From NCBI GenBank assembly GCA_020638955.1, contig JACKHO010000001.1, forward strand, positions 992,001 to 1,056,000: a stretch of DNA of 64,000 nt. Reading direction: 5' to 3'. This stretch comes from Planctomycetaceae bacterium (lineage in GTDB: Bacteria; Planctomycetota; Planctomycetia; Planctomycetales; Planctomycetaceae). Made by a program: the position numbers and the translations under genes. Below are positions 8,593 to 17,386 of the stretch, in pieces (positions within the stretch are counted from its first letter, which is position 1; each line of letters starts with the position of its first letter). The notes under the pieces are model-generated. The model made no database searches and was not told the origin of the DNA. It saw only the letters and a list, made by a program, of their open reading frames with translations.

Positions 8593-8715
8593 ATTGCATG
8601 CTGCAAAGCTCGTCGCCTGGCGCTCAAGGCCGTACTGAGCTGAAAACAGTAGCTCGAACGTGGATGGGAATGCCCATCTGCAGAATTCCCGTCTAAAGAA
8701 GGCCTTGAGAACCTC

Positions 8716-10113
8716 ATGGAAGTTTCAGGTAAAGCGACTCGCATTCGACTTTTCGATCTCTTTTCCCCGCAGATGCGGGCATTCCACATGTCGTGGTTTG
8801 CCTTCTTTCTGTGCTTCTTCGCCTGGTTCGGCATCGCACCGCTGATGAAGGTGGTGCGCGAAGAACTTGAACTGACCAAATCGCAAATCGGCTGGTGCAT
8901 TATTGGTTCGGTGGCGGTCACGGTTTTGGCCCGGCTGATTATCGGGTGGTTGTGTGACCGCATTGGTCCGCGACTGGCCTACACCTGGATGCTCATCATT
9001 GGAGCGATTCCAGTCATGGCCATTGGATTCGCCAACGACTTCACCACATTCCTGCTGTTCCGCGTCGCGATTGGCGTCATTGGAGCGTCATTCGTCATCA
9101 CGCAGTATCACACCTCCATCATGTTTGCCCCGAACTGCGTGGGGACGGCAAATGCCACAACCGCCGGCTGGGGTAACCTCGGTGGCGGCGTGACTCAGCT
9201 GGTCATGCCTTTGGTGTTCGCTCTGTTCGTCGGCACGCTGGGATTGTCGGAAGCCGTCAGTTGGAGGGCCTCGATGTTTGTGGCCGGTCTGCTGTGTGCC
9301 GTGACGGGAGTGGCTTACTACTACCTGACACAAGACACGCCCGAAGGCAACTTTGCGGACCTGCGTGCGGCGGGCAAGCTCCCTGAATCGAAGACCGTTC
9401 GCGGTTCGTTCCTTGCTGCTTGCAAGGACCATCGGGTATGGGCTCTGTTTGTTATCTACGGGGCCTGTTTCGGAATTGAACTAACCATTAACAACGTGGC
9501 GGCCCTCTACTTCCTCGATTACTTCGCCTATTTCAAGGAAATGGATCCCCTGAAGGCCGTCGGTGCTGCCGGACTCATCGCCAGCTTGTTCGGCCTGATG
9601 AATATTTTCGCCCGTACGCTGGGCGGTGTCTTTGGTGATCGCTTCGGTGAGAAGTGGGGGCTGTCCGGTCGGGTGAAATGGCTGTTCATCACACTCTTCC
9701 TCGAAGGGCTGGCACTCATGCTGTTCTCCCAAATGAGCATTCTGGTCCTGGCGATTCCAACACTCATTGTGTTCAGCTTGTTCGTGCAAATGAGTGAAGG
9801 AGCGACATTCTCCGTTGTCCCGTTCATCAATAAGAAGGCCTTGGGATCGGTGGCCGGTATTGTGGGGGCTGGCGGAAACGCGGGTGCTGTCGCCGCTGGT
9901 TTCCTGTTCAAGTCGGAGGCAATTGAATGGCCGACTGCCCTCTTCATTCTTGGAGCTGCCGTCACGGTTTCATCCTTCCTCGCCTTTGCCGTGAACTTCA
10001 ATGAGCAGGCCGAGACCGAAGCTCGCGAGGCCACAGAAGCAGCCAATGCTGATCGCATGCGACCGGTTCCCGTGGGACCTGCAGTTGCTATGGCGGCTGA
10101 GGCTGTCAGTTAG
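8716..10113 (+). CDS. Nitrate/nitrite transporter, MFS family (NarK/NrtP type)
   Basis: The 465-residue protein has about twelve hydrophobic segments and the family signature AGWGNLGGGVTQ (about residues 152-163) in transmembrane segment 5, the nitrate-signature region of NarK/NasA/NrtP proteins. A second glycine-rich signature occurs as GIVGAGGNAGAVAAG. A conserved transport arginine is likely in FRVAIGVIGASF. It should import nitrate at the inner membrane for the assimilation enzymes encoded just downstream. It is the first gene of the operon, 96 bp ahead of the nitrite reductase fusion. The C-terminal ~35 residues are polar. Confidence 0.92.
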   Translation: MEVSGKATRIRLFDLFSPQMRAFHMSWFAFFLCFFAWFGIAPLMKVVREELELTKSQIGWCIIGSVAVTVLARLIIGWLCDRIGPRLAYTWMLIIGAIPVMAIGFANDFTTFLLFRVAIGVIGASFVITQYHTSIMFAPNCVGTANATTAGWGNLGGGVTQLVMPLVFALFVGTLGLSEAVSWRASMFVAGLLCAVTGVAYYYLTQDTPEGNFADLRAAGKLPESKTVRGSFLAACKDHRVWALFVIYGACFGIELTINNVAALYFLDYFAYFKEMDPLKAVGAAGLIASLFGLMNIFARTLGGVFGDRFGEKWGLSGRVKWLFITLFLEGLALMLFSQMSILVLAIPTLIVFSLFVQMSEGATFSVVPFINKKALGSVAGIVGAGGNAGAVAAGFLFKSEAIEWPTALFILGAAVTVSSFLAFAVNFNEQAETEAREATEAANADRMRPVPVGPAVAMAAEAVS

Positions 10114-10131
10114 CAGTGAGAATTGAAAACG

Positions 10132-10175
10132 CGCCCTCGGCGTTGGCTGAAAGGGAACCAGTCGACGCCGGGGCG
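10132..10175 (+). other. Intercistronic hairpin between transporter and nitrite reductase genes
   Basis: CGCCC(T)CGGCGT at 10132-10143 pairs with ACGCCGGGGCG at 10165-10175, leaving one bulged T and a 21-base loop that can pair further. No T-run follows, so it is not a standard terminator. It could stabilise or process the mRNA, or lower expression of downstream genes. Confidence 0.45.
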
Positions 10176-10209
10176 ATTTGAAGTGAATTGAAGTTCAAAG
10201 GCGCTCAAA

Positions 10210-13125
10210 ATGGCTAATCCGGTAGAAGTTTGGAAAGCAGAAAAGCATCCGTTCGATGTTTGGGCCGACGTGCAGCAGCACGCCGCTTCGAAAACACCAA
10301 TGGACCAAATCGACAGTAACGATTTGGAGCGTATGAAATGGCACGGATTCTTCTACCGCAAACGGGATACTCCCGGCCGGTACATGAATCGCATTCGGAT
10401 TACCGCCAATGAACTGTCCGCAGAGCAAGCCCGCGAAGTTGCACATATCGCTTATGAGTACGGACACGGCATTGTCGATGTCACGACCCGTGCCAATTTG
10501 CAGGTGCAGGGGCTTGGAATTGAGCATTTGCCGAAAGTGGCGGAACGACTGGAAAAAGTTGGACTGAATTCGAAGCAGACCGGCCACGACAACATTCGTA
10601 ACGTGTTCGGGCACCCCTTCAGTGGTCTGGTCGATGAGGACCTCATCGACACGCGCCAGCTCTGCCACGACGTCGATGCCATCTACATCAACAGTCGTGA
10701 GTTCTCCGATCTCCCCCGCAAGCTCAACATTTGCTTCAACGGCACTGAGCATCATCCGGCGCACTTCTGGACGCAGGATTTGAGCTTCCTGGCGGCACGC
10801 ACGAGCGATGGACGCGTCGGCTTTCAGGTGCTCATCGCGGGAACGCAGGGACAGAATCCCATGCTGGCGTGGCACCTGCCGGTATTTCTGGCACCAGAAC
10901 AGGTAGTACCGGTCACGCATGCGATCATTGAGTTGTTCCGAGCAAAGGGAACTCGCGAAAAGCGAAACAAGGCAAGACTTCGATTCCTCCTTGAAGAAAT
11001 TGGGGTAGGAGGAGTTCTCGACTGGCTCGACGAGAAACTTCCTTTTCGACTGGAGCCTTCAATTCAGCCGCCGATTCCGACTTCGGTGACGGAAGAATTC
11101 GTCGGCTGGTTCCGGCAGAAAGATCGAAATCTGTGGACGATGGGCTTGTCGGTTCCGCTGGGAAGAATGACGTGGCAGCAACTGGAGTCATTGGCGCTGC
11201 TCAGTAAGAAATTCGGTGATGGCCAACTGCGAACCACGCAGGAACAGGGCATTGCCATTATTAACATTCCGACTGGTTTCAAAGGAGCAGCGGCGACGGC
11301 TGCAGCTGCTGCCGGCCTGAGCGTTCATGCTGATGAATTTGAACTGAACACCATGGCCTGCACGGGCAGCCAGTTCTGCAATATTGCCGTGACGGAGACC
11401 AAAGGGCACATGTTTCAGCTCATCGAAAAACTCCGCAAGCGGGCTCTTAAACTTCACGGAATTCGCATTCACATGAGCGGCTGCCCCTCCAGTTGCGCCC
11501 AGCACTTCACGGCGGACATTGGTCTCAAAGGCGTGCGTGTGCGGCGATTGCTCGGAACACGCGAGGGGTTCGACGTCTACCTCGGCGGCGGTCTGGCAGG
11601 TCAGGTTCACATGGGGCTTCCTTACAAGCTGGGGGTCGATGTCGACCAGTTACCGCAGCTGGTGGAGGAAGTCACCAATGAGTTCTACTTGAAGCACCGG
11701 CTCGGTCAGACATTCAGTAGCTACTGGCGTGAGAAACTTCAGGCGGCCGAAGCTGAGAAGGTCGGCGACGATGATTACATCGTACCGACCTGGGTTTGTG
11801 AGAACTGCAACCTCCAGCACCGCGGCGAAGATCCTCCGGTCTTCTGTCCTGGATGCGCAGGATTGCGTCGGCACTTTGCTCGCATCGAAGACGGTGTCGA
11901 ACCGAAGACAACCGTCGCCGAGGCCGAGGCTCAAGCGGACGCGCCCGCACCGCGATCCGATGGTTTTCAATTCGCTGCGAAGTTTGAGGATATTCCGGAA
12001 AAGTCTGGCCTGACCGTCGAAGTCGGTGGAAAAGAGTACGCTTTGTTTCGGCACGAGGGAGGCGTGAAATGTATTGACTCCGCCTGCCCTCACGAGGGTG
12101 CTTCGCTGGCTGATGGGGAATTCAAGAACGGCGTCGTCAGTTGCCCCTGGCACGACTGGACATTCAATGTCTGCACGGGATGCAGTCTTGATCCTCCCGG
12201 TAATGATGTCTCGAGCTACGAGGCAACCGTTGAAAACGGAAACGTGTTCATTCGGCTCTCGCCAGCAGTTGGTGGACCGCCGGCGCCCGGCACTGCTCCT
12301 GCAGAAACCAAGTTGTCGCCACTGGAGATGATGCGAGCCCAAATGGCGGGCAAAAAGGGACCTGTTCGTCCAGTGGAAGCCGAACTGACGGTACTCGACA
12401 TCATCCAGGAAACACCGGATGTCCGCACGTTCCGGCTCGACAACAGTGAGGGCACGGTTCCATTTGACTTCCCCGGCAAGTTCGCCAAGGTGTGTGCGAC
12501 AGTGAATGGGGAAGAGGTCTGGAAAAGCTTCACCATTAGTTCGTCTCCAGCACGTCCTGGTGAACTCGATTTCACCATCAAGCTGAATCCCGGCGGAGAG
12601 GTGACACCCTATCTCTTCTCGGAACTTGAGAAAGGGGGCCGACTGAAAATCAAAGGAGCTCAGGGAGGATTCTACTTCGATCCAGAAAAGCATGCGGAGC
12701 CCTTGGTGCTCATTTCCGCAGGAAGCGGCATCACACCCATGATGTCCATTGTCCGATACCTGGGTGACAAAGGCATCGAAAATCCGATCAACTTTCTGTA
12801 TGGAGCGCGCACGCAGGCGGACATCGTGTTTCATTCCGAGTGTCTTGAGCTCGCATCGGCCAAGTCATCGTTCCAGTACTTCGTGACGTTGTCACAGCCC
12901 AATCCAACTTGGGAAGGTGAAACTGGACGGCTTTCGTGGGAACAAATTCAAAAGCAATGTGGTGCGGGGTTGGCCGAAAGTCGCTACTTCCTGTGTGGTC
13001 CGAATGACTTCATGGATGCGGTCAGCAAACTACTAACCGAGAATGGTGTGGCCACAGATCGAATCCATACGGAAGCATTCCATAAAGCAAAGGTCGAAAT
13101 CGCGGCAACGACTGAGGGGGCGTAG
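10210..13125 (+). CDS. Multidomain nitrite reductase: siroheme NirA + rubredoxin-like + Rieske + ferredoxin reductase fusion
   Basis: The 971-residue protein has four parts. Residues ~1-520 are a NirA-type nitrite/sulfite reductase; siroheme/[4Fe-4S] ligands are Cys384, Cys390, Cys425 and Cys429 (CTGSQFC, GCPSSC). Residues ~528-552 carry a rubredoxin-like CENC...CPGC knuckle (Cys530, 533, 546, 549). Residues ~590-695 form a NirD-like Rieske domain (Cys626/His628, Cys645/His648). Residues ~725-971 are a flavin/NAD(P)H ferredoxin reductase (SFTISSS for flavin, GSGITPMMSI for nucleotide, CGPNDFM near the end). The whole looks like a self-sufficient NAD(P)H-driven reductase of nitrite to ammonium in the cytoplasm. 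Domain order differs from NirB, whose flavin part is N-terminal. The gene overlaps the next by one base. Substrate specificity is inferred from context. Confidence 0.88.
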   Translation: MANPVEVWKAEKHPFDVWADVQQHAASKTPMDQIDSNDLERMKWHGFFYRKRDTPGRYMNRIRITANELSAEQAREVAHIAYEYGHGIVDVTTRANLQVQGLGIEHLPKVAERLEKVGLNSKQTGHDNIRNVFGHPFSGLVDEDLIDTRQLCHDVDAIYINSREFSDLPRKLNICFNGTEHHPAHFWTQDLSFLAARTSDGRVGFQVLIAGTQGQNPMLAWHLPVFLAPEQVVPVTHAIIELFRAKGTREKRNKARLRFLLEEIGVGGVLDWLDEKLPFRLEPSIQPPIPTSVTEEFVGWFRQKDRNLWTMGLSVPLGRMTWQQLESLALLSKKFGDGQLRTTQEQGIAIINIPTGFKGAAATAAAAAGLSVHADEFELNTMACTGSQFCNIAVTETKGHMFQLIEKLRKRALKLHGIRIHMSGCPSSCAQHFTADIGLKGVRVRRLLGTREGFDVYLGGGLAGQVHMGLPYKLGVDVDQLPQLVEEVTNEFYLKHRLGQTFSSYWREKLQAAEAEKVGDDDYIVPTWVCENCNLQHRGEDPPVFCPGCAGLRRHFARIEDGVEPKTTVAEAEAQADAPAPRSDGFQFAAKFEDIPEKSGLTVEVGGKEYALFRHEGGVKCIDSACPHEGASLADGEFKNGVVSCPWHDWTFNVCTGCSLDPPGNDVSSYEATVENGNVFIRLSPAVGGPPAPGTAPAETKLSPLEMMRAQMAGKKGPVRPVEAELTVLDIIQETPDVRTFRLDNSEGTVPFDFPGKFAKVCATVNGEEVWKSFTISSSPARPGELDFTIKLNPGGEVTPYLFSELEKGGRLKIKGAQGGFYFDPEKHAEPLVLISAGSGITPMMSIVRYLGDKGIENPINFLYGARTQADIVFHSECLELASAKSSFQYFVTLSQPNPTWEGETGRLSWEQIQKQCGAGLAESRYFLCGPNDFMDAVSKLLTENGVATDRIHTEAFHKAKVEIAATTEGA

Positions 13126-14867
13126 TGAGCACCTCCATCGACACAAATTCGGAACGCCGTCCCGAGGCTGCGGGAAGGGATGTGGATCAGTACGGTTCCA
13201 GTTATGGAAGCCCGCGATCGAACGATGGCCTGCTCGCCTTGTTGCTCGAAGAGCAGCAGCAGTTGACGGCCGTTGAAGAATTCTCCCAGCAACACTCAAA
13301 CGGCACGCTTCCAAGTCAGGCGAAATACTACTCGAAGCTTATGCCTGCTTCGCCGCCTGGCGAAGGTGAGCAGTATGCGTTTGAAGTGAACCTCGATGCC
13401 TGCTCGGGCTGCAAAGCTTGCGTGGTTGCCTGCCATTCATTGAACGGGCTGGACGAAACTGAAACATGGCGCGATGTCGGACTGCTGATTGGAGGAACGG
13501 CGACCAACCCCGTCATGCAGCACGTGACCACTGCCTGCCATCATTGCATTGAGCCAGCATGCATGTCGGCCTGTCCGGTCGATGCGTATGAGAAAGATGC
13601 CACGACCGGTATTGTGCGGCATTTGGATGATCAGTGTTTTGGCTGTCAGTACTGCACGCTGGCCTGCCCTTACGACGTCCCCAAGTATCACTCTGGAAAA
13701 GGTATTGTCCGCAAGTGCGACATGTGTGCCGATCGGCTTTCTGCGGGAGAGGCTCCGGCCTGTGTGCAGTCTTGCCCGCATGAAGCTATTAGTATTAAGG
13801 TCGTAGACATCGCCCAAGTGCGTGAGAATGCTGAGGTCGATCCTTACCTCCCCGGCGCGCCAGAACCGCATTTCACCTATCCCACAACATCATTCAAAAC
13901 CGAACGCGTTTTTCCCAGGAATGTGCTGCCGGCTGACTACTACGCCATTAACCCACAGCATCCTCACTGGCCACTGATCATCATGCTGGTGCTGACGCAG
14001 CTGTCAGTTGGTGCATTCGCAGTCGGGCAGATTATTGAATACGTACTCAACCCTGACCTCATCGCAGCTTTCCGCCCCTTTCAATCGACACTTGCACTGG
14101 TGCTCGGCTTGCTGGCGTTGGGAGCGAGTACATTGCATTTGGGGCGCCCCCAATATGCGTTTCGGGCCATCATTGGTCTCCGCCACTCCTGGCTCAGCCG
14201 CGAAATCGTTGGATTTGGATTGTTCGCAGCGGCAGCCACCGCCTACGCCGCAGCTGTATGGTTTGACAGCGCAATTCCGGGACTGCACCGCAGCCTGGGA
14301 GGACTGGTGCTGGTGAGTGGCGGTATCGGATTGTTCTGCTCTGCCATGATTTACGTGTTCACTCAACGTGAATTCTGGAGCCTGCAGCGGACCGTTACTC
14401 GATTTACTCTCACATCATGCGTACTGGGAATTGCCACAGCATGGCTGGCACTCATGTTGTCGACCACATTCGGTGGGGGAGCCGAAGAGTTGCTGCATCA
14501 ACTTGGACGTCCACTCGCGGCAAGTCTCATGGTCTCCGTTGCTGTAAAGCTCGTCTGGGAAGCCGCGTTGTTCCTGCATTTATTCGACCGCAGGAACACG
14601 TCATTGAAGCGCTCGGCCCTGTTGATGATTGGTCCCCTGGCAAGTTCTTTGATGGCTCGTTTTGCGTGCGGAGTGCTCGGCGGAATCGTCATGCCGGGCC
14701 TGCTGTTGGCTGACGCATCGGGTACGGCCGTCACAGGCTTCGAGGTGAAGCAGTTTCTGATTGTGTTCATGCTGTTCGTCGCTTGCCTTGTCGGTGAAAT
14801 GCTCGAACGCTACTTGTTCTTCGCGGCAGTCTCCGCCCCGCGTATGCCTGGAGGTCCACGGACATGA
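13125..14867 (+). CDS. DmsB-DmsC-type fusion: four-cluster ferredoxin joined to membrane anchor
   Basis: Translation starts at a GTG overlapping the previous stop. After a ~75-residue leader, four cysteine groups (CSGCKACVVAC, CHHCIEPACMSACP, CFGCQYCTLACP, CDMCADRLSAGEAPACVQSCP) mark a DmsB/NrfC-like ferredoxin with four iron-sulfur clusters. From about residue 280 to the end are eight or nine membrane helices of the DmsC anchor type. The two normally separate subunits are one 580-residue chain. It probably takes electrons from quinol and feeds the NasA-type reductase encoded next. No Tat signal is visible, so the iron-sulfur part should face the cytoplasm. The stop overlaps the nasA ATG. Confidence 0.88.
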   Translation: MSTSIDTNSERRPEAAGRDVDQYGSSYGSPRSNDGLLALLLEEQQQLTAVEEFSQQHSNGTLPSQAKYYSKLMPASPPGEGEQYAFEVNLDACSGCKACVVACHSLNGLDETETWRDVGLLIGGTATNPVMQHVTTACHHCIEPACMSACPVDAYEKDATTGIVRHLDDQCFGCQYCTLACPYDVPKYHSGKGIVRKCDMCADRLSAGEAPACVQSCPHEAISIKVVDIAQVRENAEVDPYLPGAPEPHFTYPTTSFKTERVFPRNVLPADYYAINPQHPHWPLIIMLVLTQLSVGAFAVGQIIEYVLNPDLIAAFRPFQSTLALVLGLLALGASTLHLGRPQYAFRAIIGLRHSWLSREIVGFGLFAAAATAYAAAVWFDSAIPGLHRSLGGLVLVSGGIGLFCSAMIYVFTQREFWSLQRTVTRFTLTSCVLGIATAWLALMLSTTFGGGAEELLHQLGRPLAASLMVSVAVKLVWEAALFLHLFDRRNTSLKRSALLMIGPLASSLMARFACGVLGGIVMPGLLLADASGTAVTGFEVKQFLIVFMLFVACLVGEMLERYLFFAAVSAPRMPGGPRT

Positions 14868-17089
14868 TTACTGACTTACTGCATGCCCGTACCGGCCCGC
14901 TGACACAGGAGTTGTTACGTGAGCCAGGAAACTTCGGTTTGGGACAAATTCCAACAACGCTGAAGCCGAACGCCACCACCGGAATGGTCTGCGGATTCTG
15001 CGCGACAGGCTGCAATCTCACGGTCCACATGCGTGACGGTGAGGCCATTAACCTTTCTCCGACGACCGACTACCCCGTCAATCTCGGAATGGCTTGCCCC
15101 AAAGGTTGGGAGGCACTGACCGTTCTCGATGCCCCCGATCGTGCCATCACACCACTGTTGAAGAATTCTCGTGGACAGTTCGAGCCAGTCGACTGGAATC
15201 GAGCGATGCTGGAATTTGTCACTCGGTTCAAGTCAATTCAGGCGGAGCATGGACCGCACTCCGTCGCGTTCATCAGCACAGGGCAAATGGTCAGCGAGGA
15301 GATGGCCTTCCTCGGCGCCCTGGCGAAATTCGGGATGGGAATACTGCATGGCGATGGGAACACGCGTCAATGTATGGCGACCGCCGTCGTGGCCTACAAA
15401 CAGGCTTTTGGCTTTGACGCCCCACCCTACACATACGCGGACTTCGAAGAGTCCGATGTCATTGTGCTCGTTGGCAGCAACCTGTGTCTGGCGCATCCCA
15501 TTATGTGGGAGCGGGTCATGCGGAACCCAAATTCGCCGGAAATCATTGTGGTCGATCCTCGTATGACCGAGACTGCAATGAATGCCACTCAACATCTGGC
15601 GATTGCGCCGAAGAGTGATCAAACACTGCTGTACGGAATTGCCAGAATCCTGATTGAACGTGGCTGGGTCGATCAGAATTACGTTGCAGCACACACCTCC
15701 GGGTTCGAAGAGTTCGCGGCATACGTGCAGGACTACTCGTTGGAGCGAGTCTCCGCCGAGTCGGGGCTTTCTGTCGAACAAATTGAACGGTTTGCAGAGA
15801 CCATTCACCTGGGCAAGCGAGTCTCGTTCTGGTGGACAATGGGAGTGAATCAGAGCCATCAGGGAGTCCGGACTGCTCAGGCGATTATCAACCTCGCACT
15901 GATGACTGGTAACATCGGGCGCCCGGGCACCGGGGCAAACTCCATTACCGGTCAGTGCAATGCGATGGGCTCTCGCCTGTTCAGCAACACGACGAACTTG
16001 CTGGGTGGACATGACTTTGCGAAGCCCGAACACCGACAGAAGGTTGCGGGCATCCTGGGAATCGACGAGGCAGTCATCCCGTCTGAGAATTCGTGGGCCT
16101 ACAATGAGATTATGGAAGGAGTCCTCAAAGGGAAAATCAAAGGGCTGTGGATCATTTGCACTAACACGGCGCACTCCTGGATTAACCAGAACGACGCCCG
16201 CGAGATTCTGGATCGGCTCGACTTTCTCGTTGTCCAGGACATGTACCACAGCACGGAAACGGCGCAAATGGCCGACCTCGTTCTACCCGCAGCGGGTTGG
16301 GCGGAGAAAGAGGGAACGTTCATCAACTCCGAACGTCGCATTGGAGTGGTTAAGAAGGTTCGCAAGGCACCGGGGCAGGCACTTTCCGATTTCAACATAT
16401 TCCGCCTCATTGCCCATCATTGGGGATGCGGTGAAATGTTTGCGAAATGGTCATCACCTGCTGCTGTGTTTGACATGCTCAAAGAATGCAGCCGCGGAAT
16501 GCCGTGCGATATCACAGGGATTGAGGGCCACGCTCATGTTGATCGAGCCGGAGGGATTCAGTGGCCGTTCACGGAAGTGCAGCGGACGCAAGCTGAGCAG
16601 AACACAGATGAAATGAAGGAGCGAAGACTTTTTGAGGATGGCCCGTTCTACCACTCGGATGGTCGTGCCAAGTTCCTGTTTGAAGATCCTCGACCGCTTA
16701 CCGAAAAGCCTTCATCCAAGTATCCGTTCATTCTGCTGACGGGTCGGGGATCGGCGTCGCAGTGGCATACGCAGACGCGGACGAGCAAGTCGGCTGTGTT
16801 GCGGAAACTGTATCCCGAACAACCATTCGTTGAATTGAGCCCTGTCGATGCAAAGTCGCTGGGTGTCGTGCAAAACGATCAGGTTCTGGTCTCTTCGCAG
16901 CGTGGAAAAATGGTTGCCACCGCTTTCCTGACGCACAACGTCCAGCCGGGACAAATCTTCATTCCCATGCACTACGAAGCCACCAACCGCCTCACCGACG
17001 CCGTCTTTGATCCGTATTCAAAGCAGCCCTCTTACAAATCCTGTGCGGTGGCAGTTGCTCCGATTGGTGCGGTGCCAGCTCGGAAGTAA
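14864..17089 (+). CDS. nasA: Assimilatory-type nitrate reductase catalytic subunit (NasA/NarB family)
   Basis: This 741-residue molybdoprotein has an N-terminal [4Fe-4S] site (Cys43, Cys46, Cys50, Cys78), the likely molybdenum ligand Cys170 in NTRQCMATAVVAYKQAFG, and the family segment SNLCLAHPIMWERVM. A C-terminal dinucleotide-binding domain begins near LLTGRGSASQWHTQTRTSKS. It lacks a Tat signal and so acts in the cytoplasm, reducing nitrate to nitrite for the neighbouring nitrite reductase. It also lacks the C-terminal [2Fe-2S] BFD domain of enteric NasA. The DmsB-DmsC fusion encoded immediately upstream (ATGA overlap) is the probable electron source. It is distinct from the NapA-type enzyme at 3187-5529. 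Confidence 0.92.
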   Translation: MITDLLHARTGPLTQELLREPGNFGLGQIPTTLKPNATTGMVCGFCATGCNLTVHMRDGEAINLSPTTDYPVNLGMACPKGWEALTVLDAPDRAITPLLKNSRGQFEPVDWNRAMLEFVTRFKSIQAEHGPHSVAFISTGQMVSEEMAFLGALAKFGMGILHGDGNTRQCMATAVVAYKQAFGFDAPPYTYADFEESDVIVLVGSNLCLAHPIMWERVMRNPNSPEIIVVDPRMTETAMNATQHLAIAPKSDQTLLYGIARILIERGWVDQNYVAAHTSGFEEFAAYVQDYSLERVSAESGLSVEQIERFAETIHLGKRVSFWWTMGVNQSHQGVRTAQAIINLALMTGNIGRPGTGANSITGQCNAMGSRLFSNTTNLLGGHDFAKPEHRQKVAGILGIDEAVIPSENSWAYNEIMEGVLKGKIKGLWIICTNTAHSWINQNDAREILDRLDFLVVQDMYHSTETAQMADLVLPAAGWAEKEGTFINSERRIGVVKKVRKAPGQALSDFNIFRLIAHHWGCGEMFAKWSSPAAVFDMLKECSRGMPCDITGIEGHAHVDRAGGIQWPFTEVQRTQAEQNTDEMKERRLFEDGPFYHSDGRAKFLFEDPRPLTEKPSSKYPFILLTGRGSASQWHTQTRTSKSAVLRKLYPEQPFVELSPVDAKSLGVVQNDQVLVSSQRGKMVATAFLTHNVQPGQIFIPMHYEATNRLTDAVFDPYSKQPSYKSCAVAVAPIGAVPARK

Positions 17090-17386
17090 CCAATCGGCGT
17101 TTCGCAGTTCATCGCCTCTTGCTGAGCTTTTCTTTGTGTGACGGCCACTTGACTCGCTCACTTGGCGTGGGCTCCGGCGTAGAATTCGGTGGATTCCAGG
17201 ATGAAAACTGGAGGGGCGGGAGGCTTTTGGGGGAGTTGAGTTGCCCGGTTTGTGGTATTCTTTTACGGGGATTTGAGGAGTCTCAAGTTCCGCTCCTACC
17301 ACATATGGCAGTTGCGCTTTGCCGCTCAATGACGCGGATTCCCAAGAGGCAATTGCTCACTCCAAATCATTCTGCATTCCGTTGCT

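Larger units (their letters stand above)
8227..8715. other. 489-bp divergent intergenic region between porin and nitrate transporter
   Basis: No convincing protein gene is seen here. The region holds dyad symmetries: one at 8432-8448, one at 8561-8572 (GCACA, two bases, TGTGC), and several GCAATTGC-like words at 8584-8600. A -24/-12 type promoter match lies at 8578-8592. The region probably carries the control signals for both the assimilation operon and, in the other direction, the porin. Confidence 0.6.
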
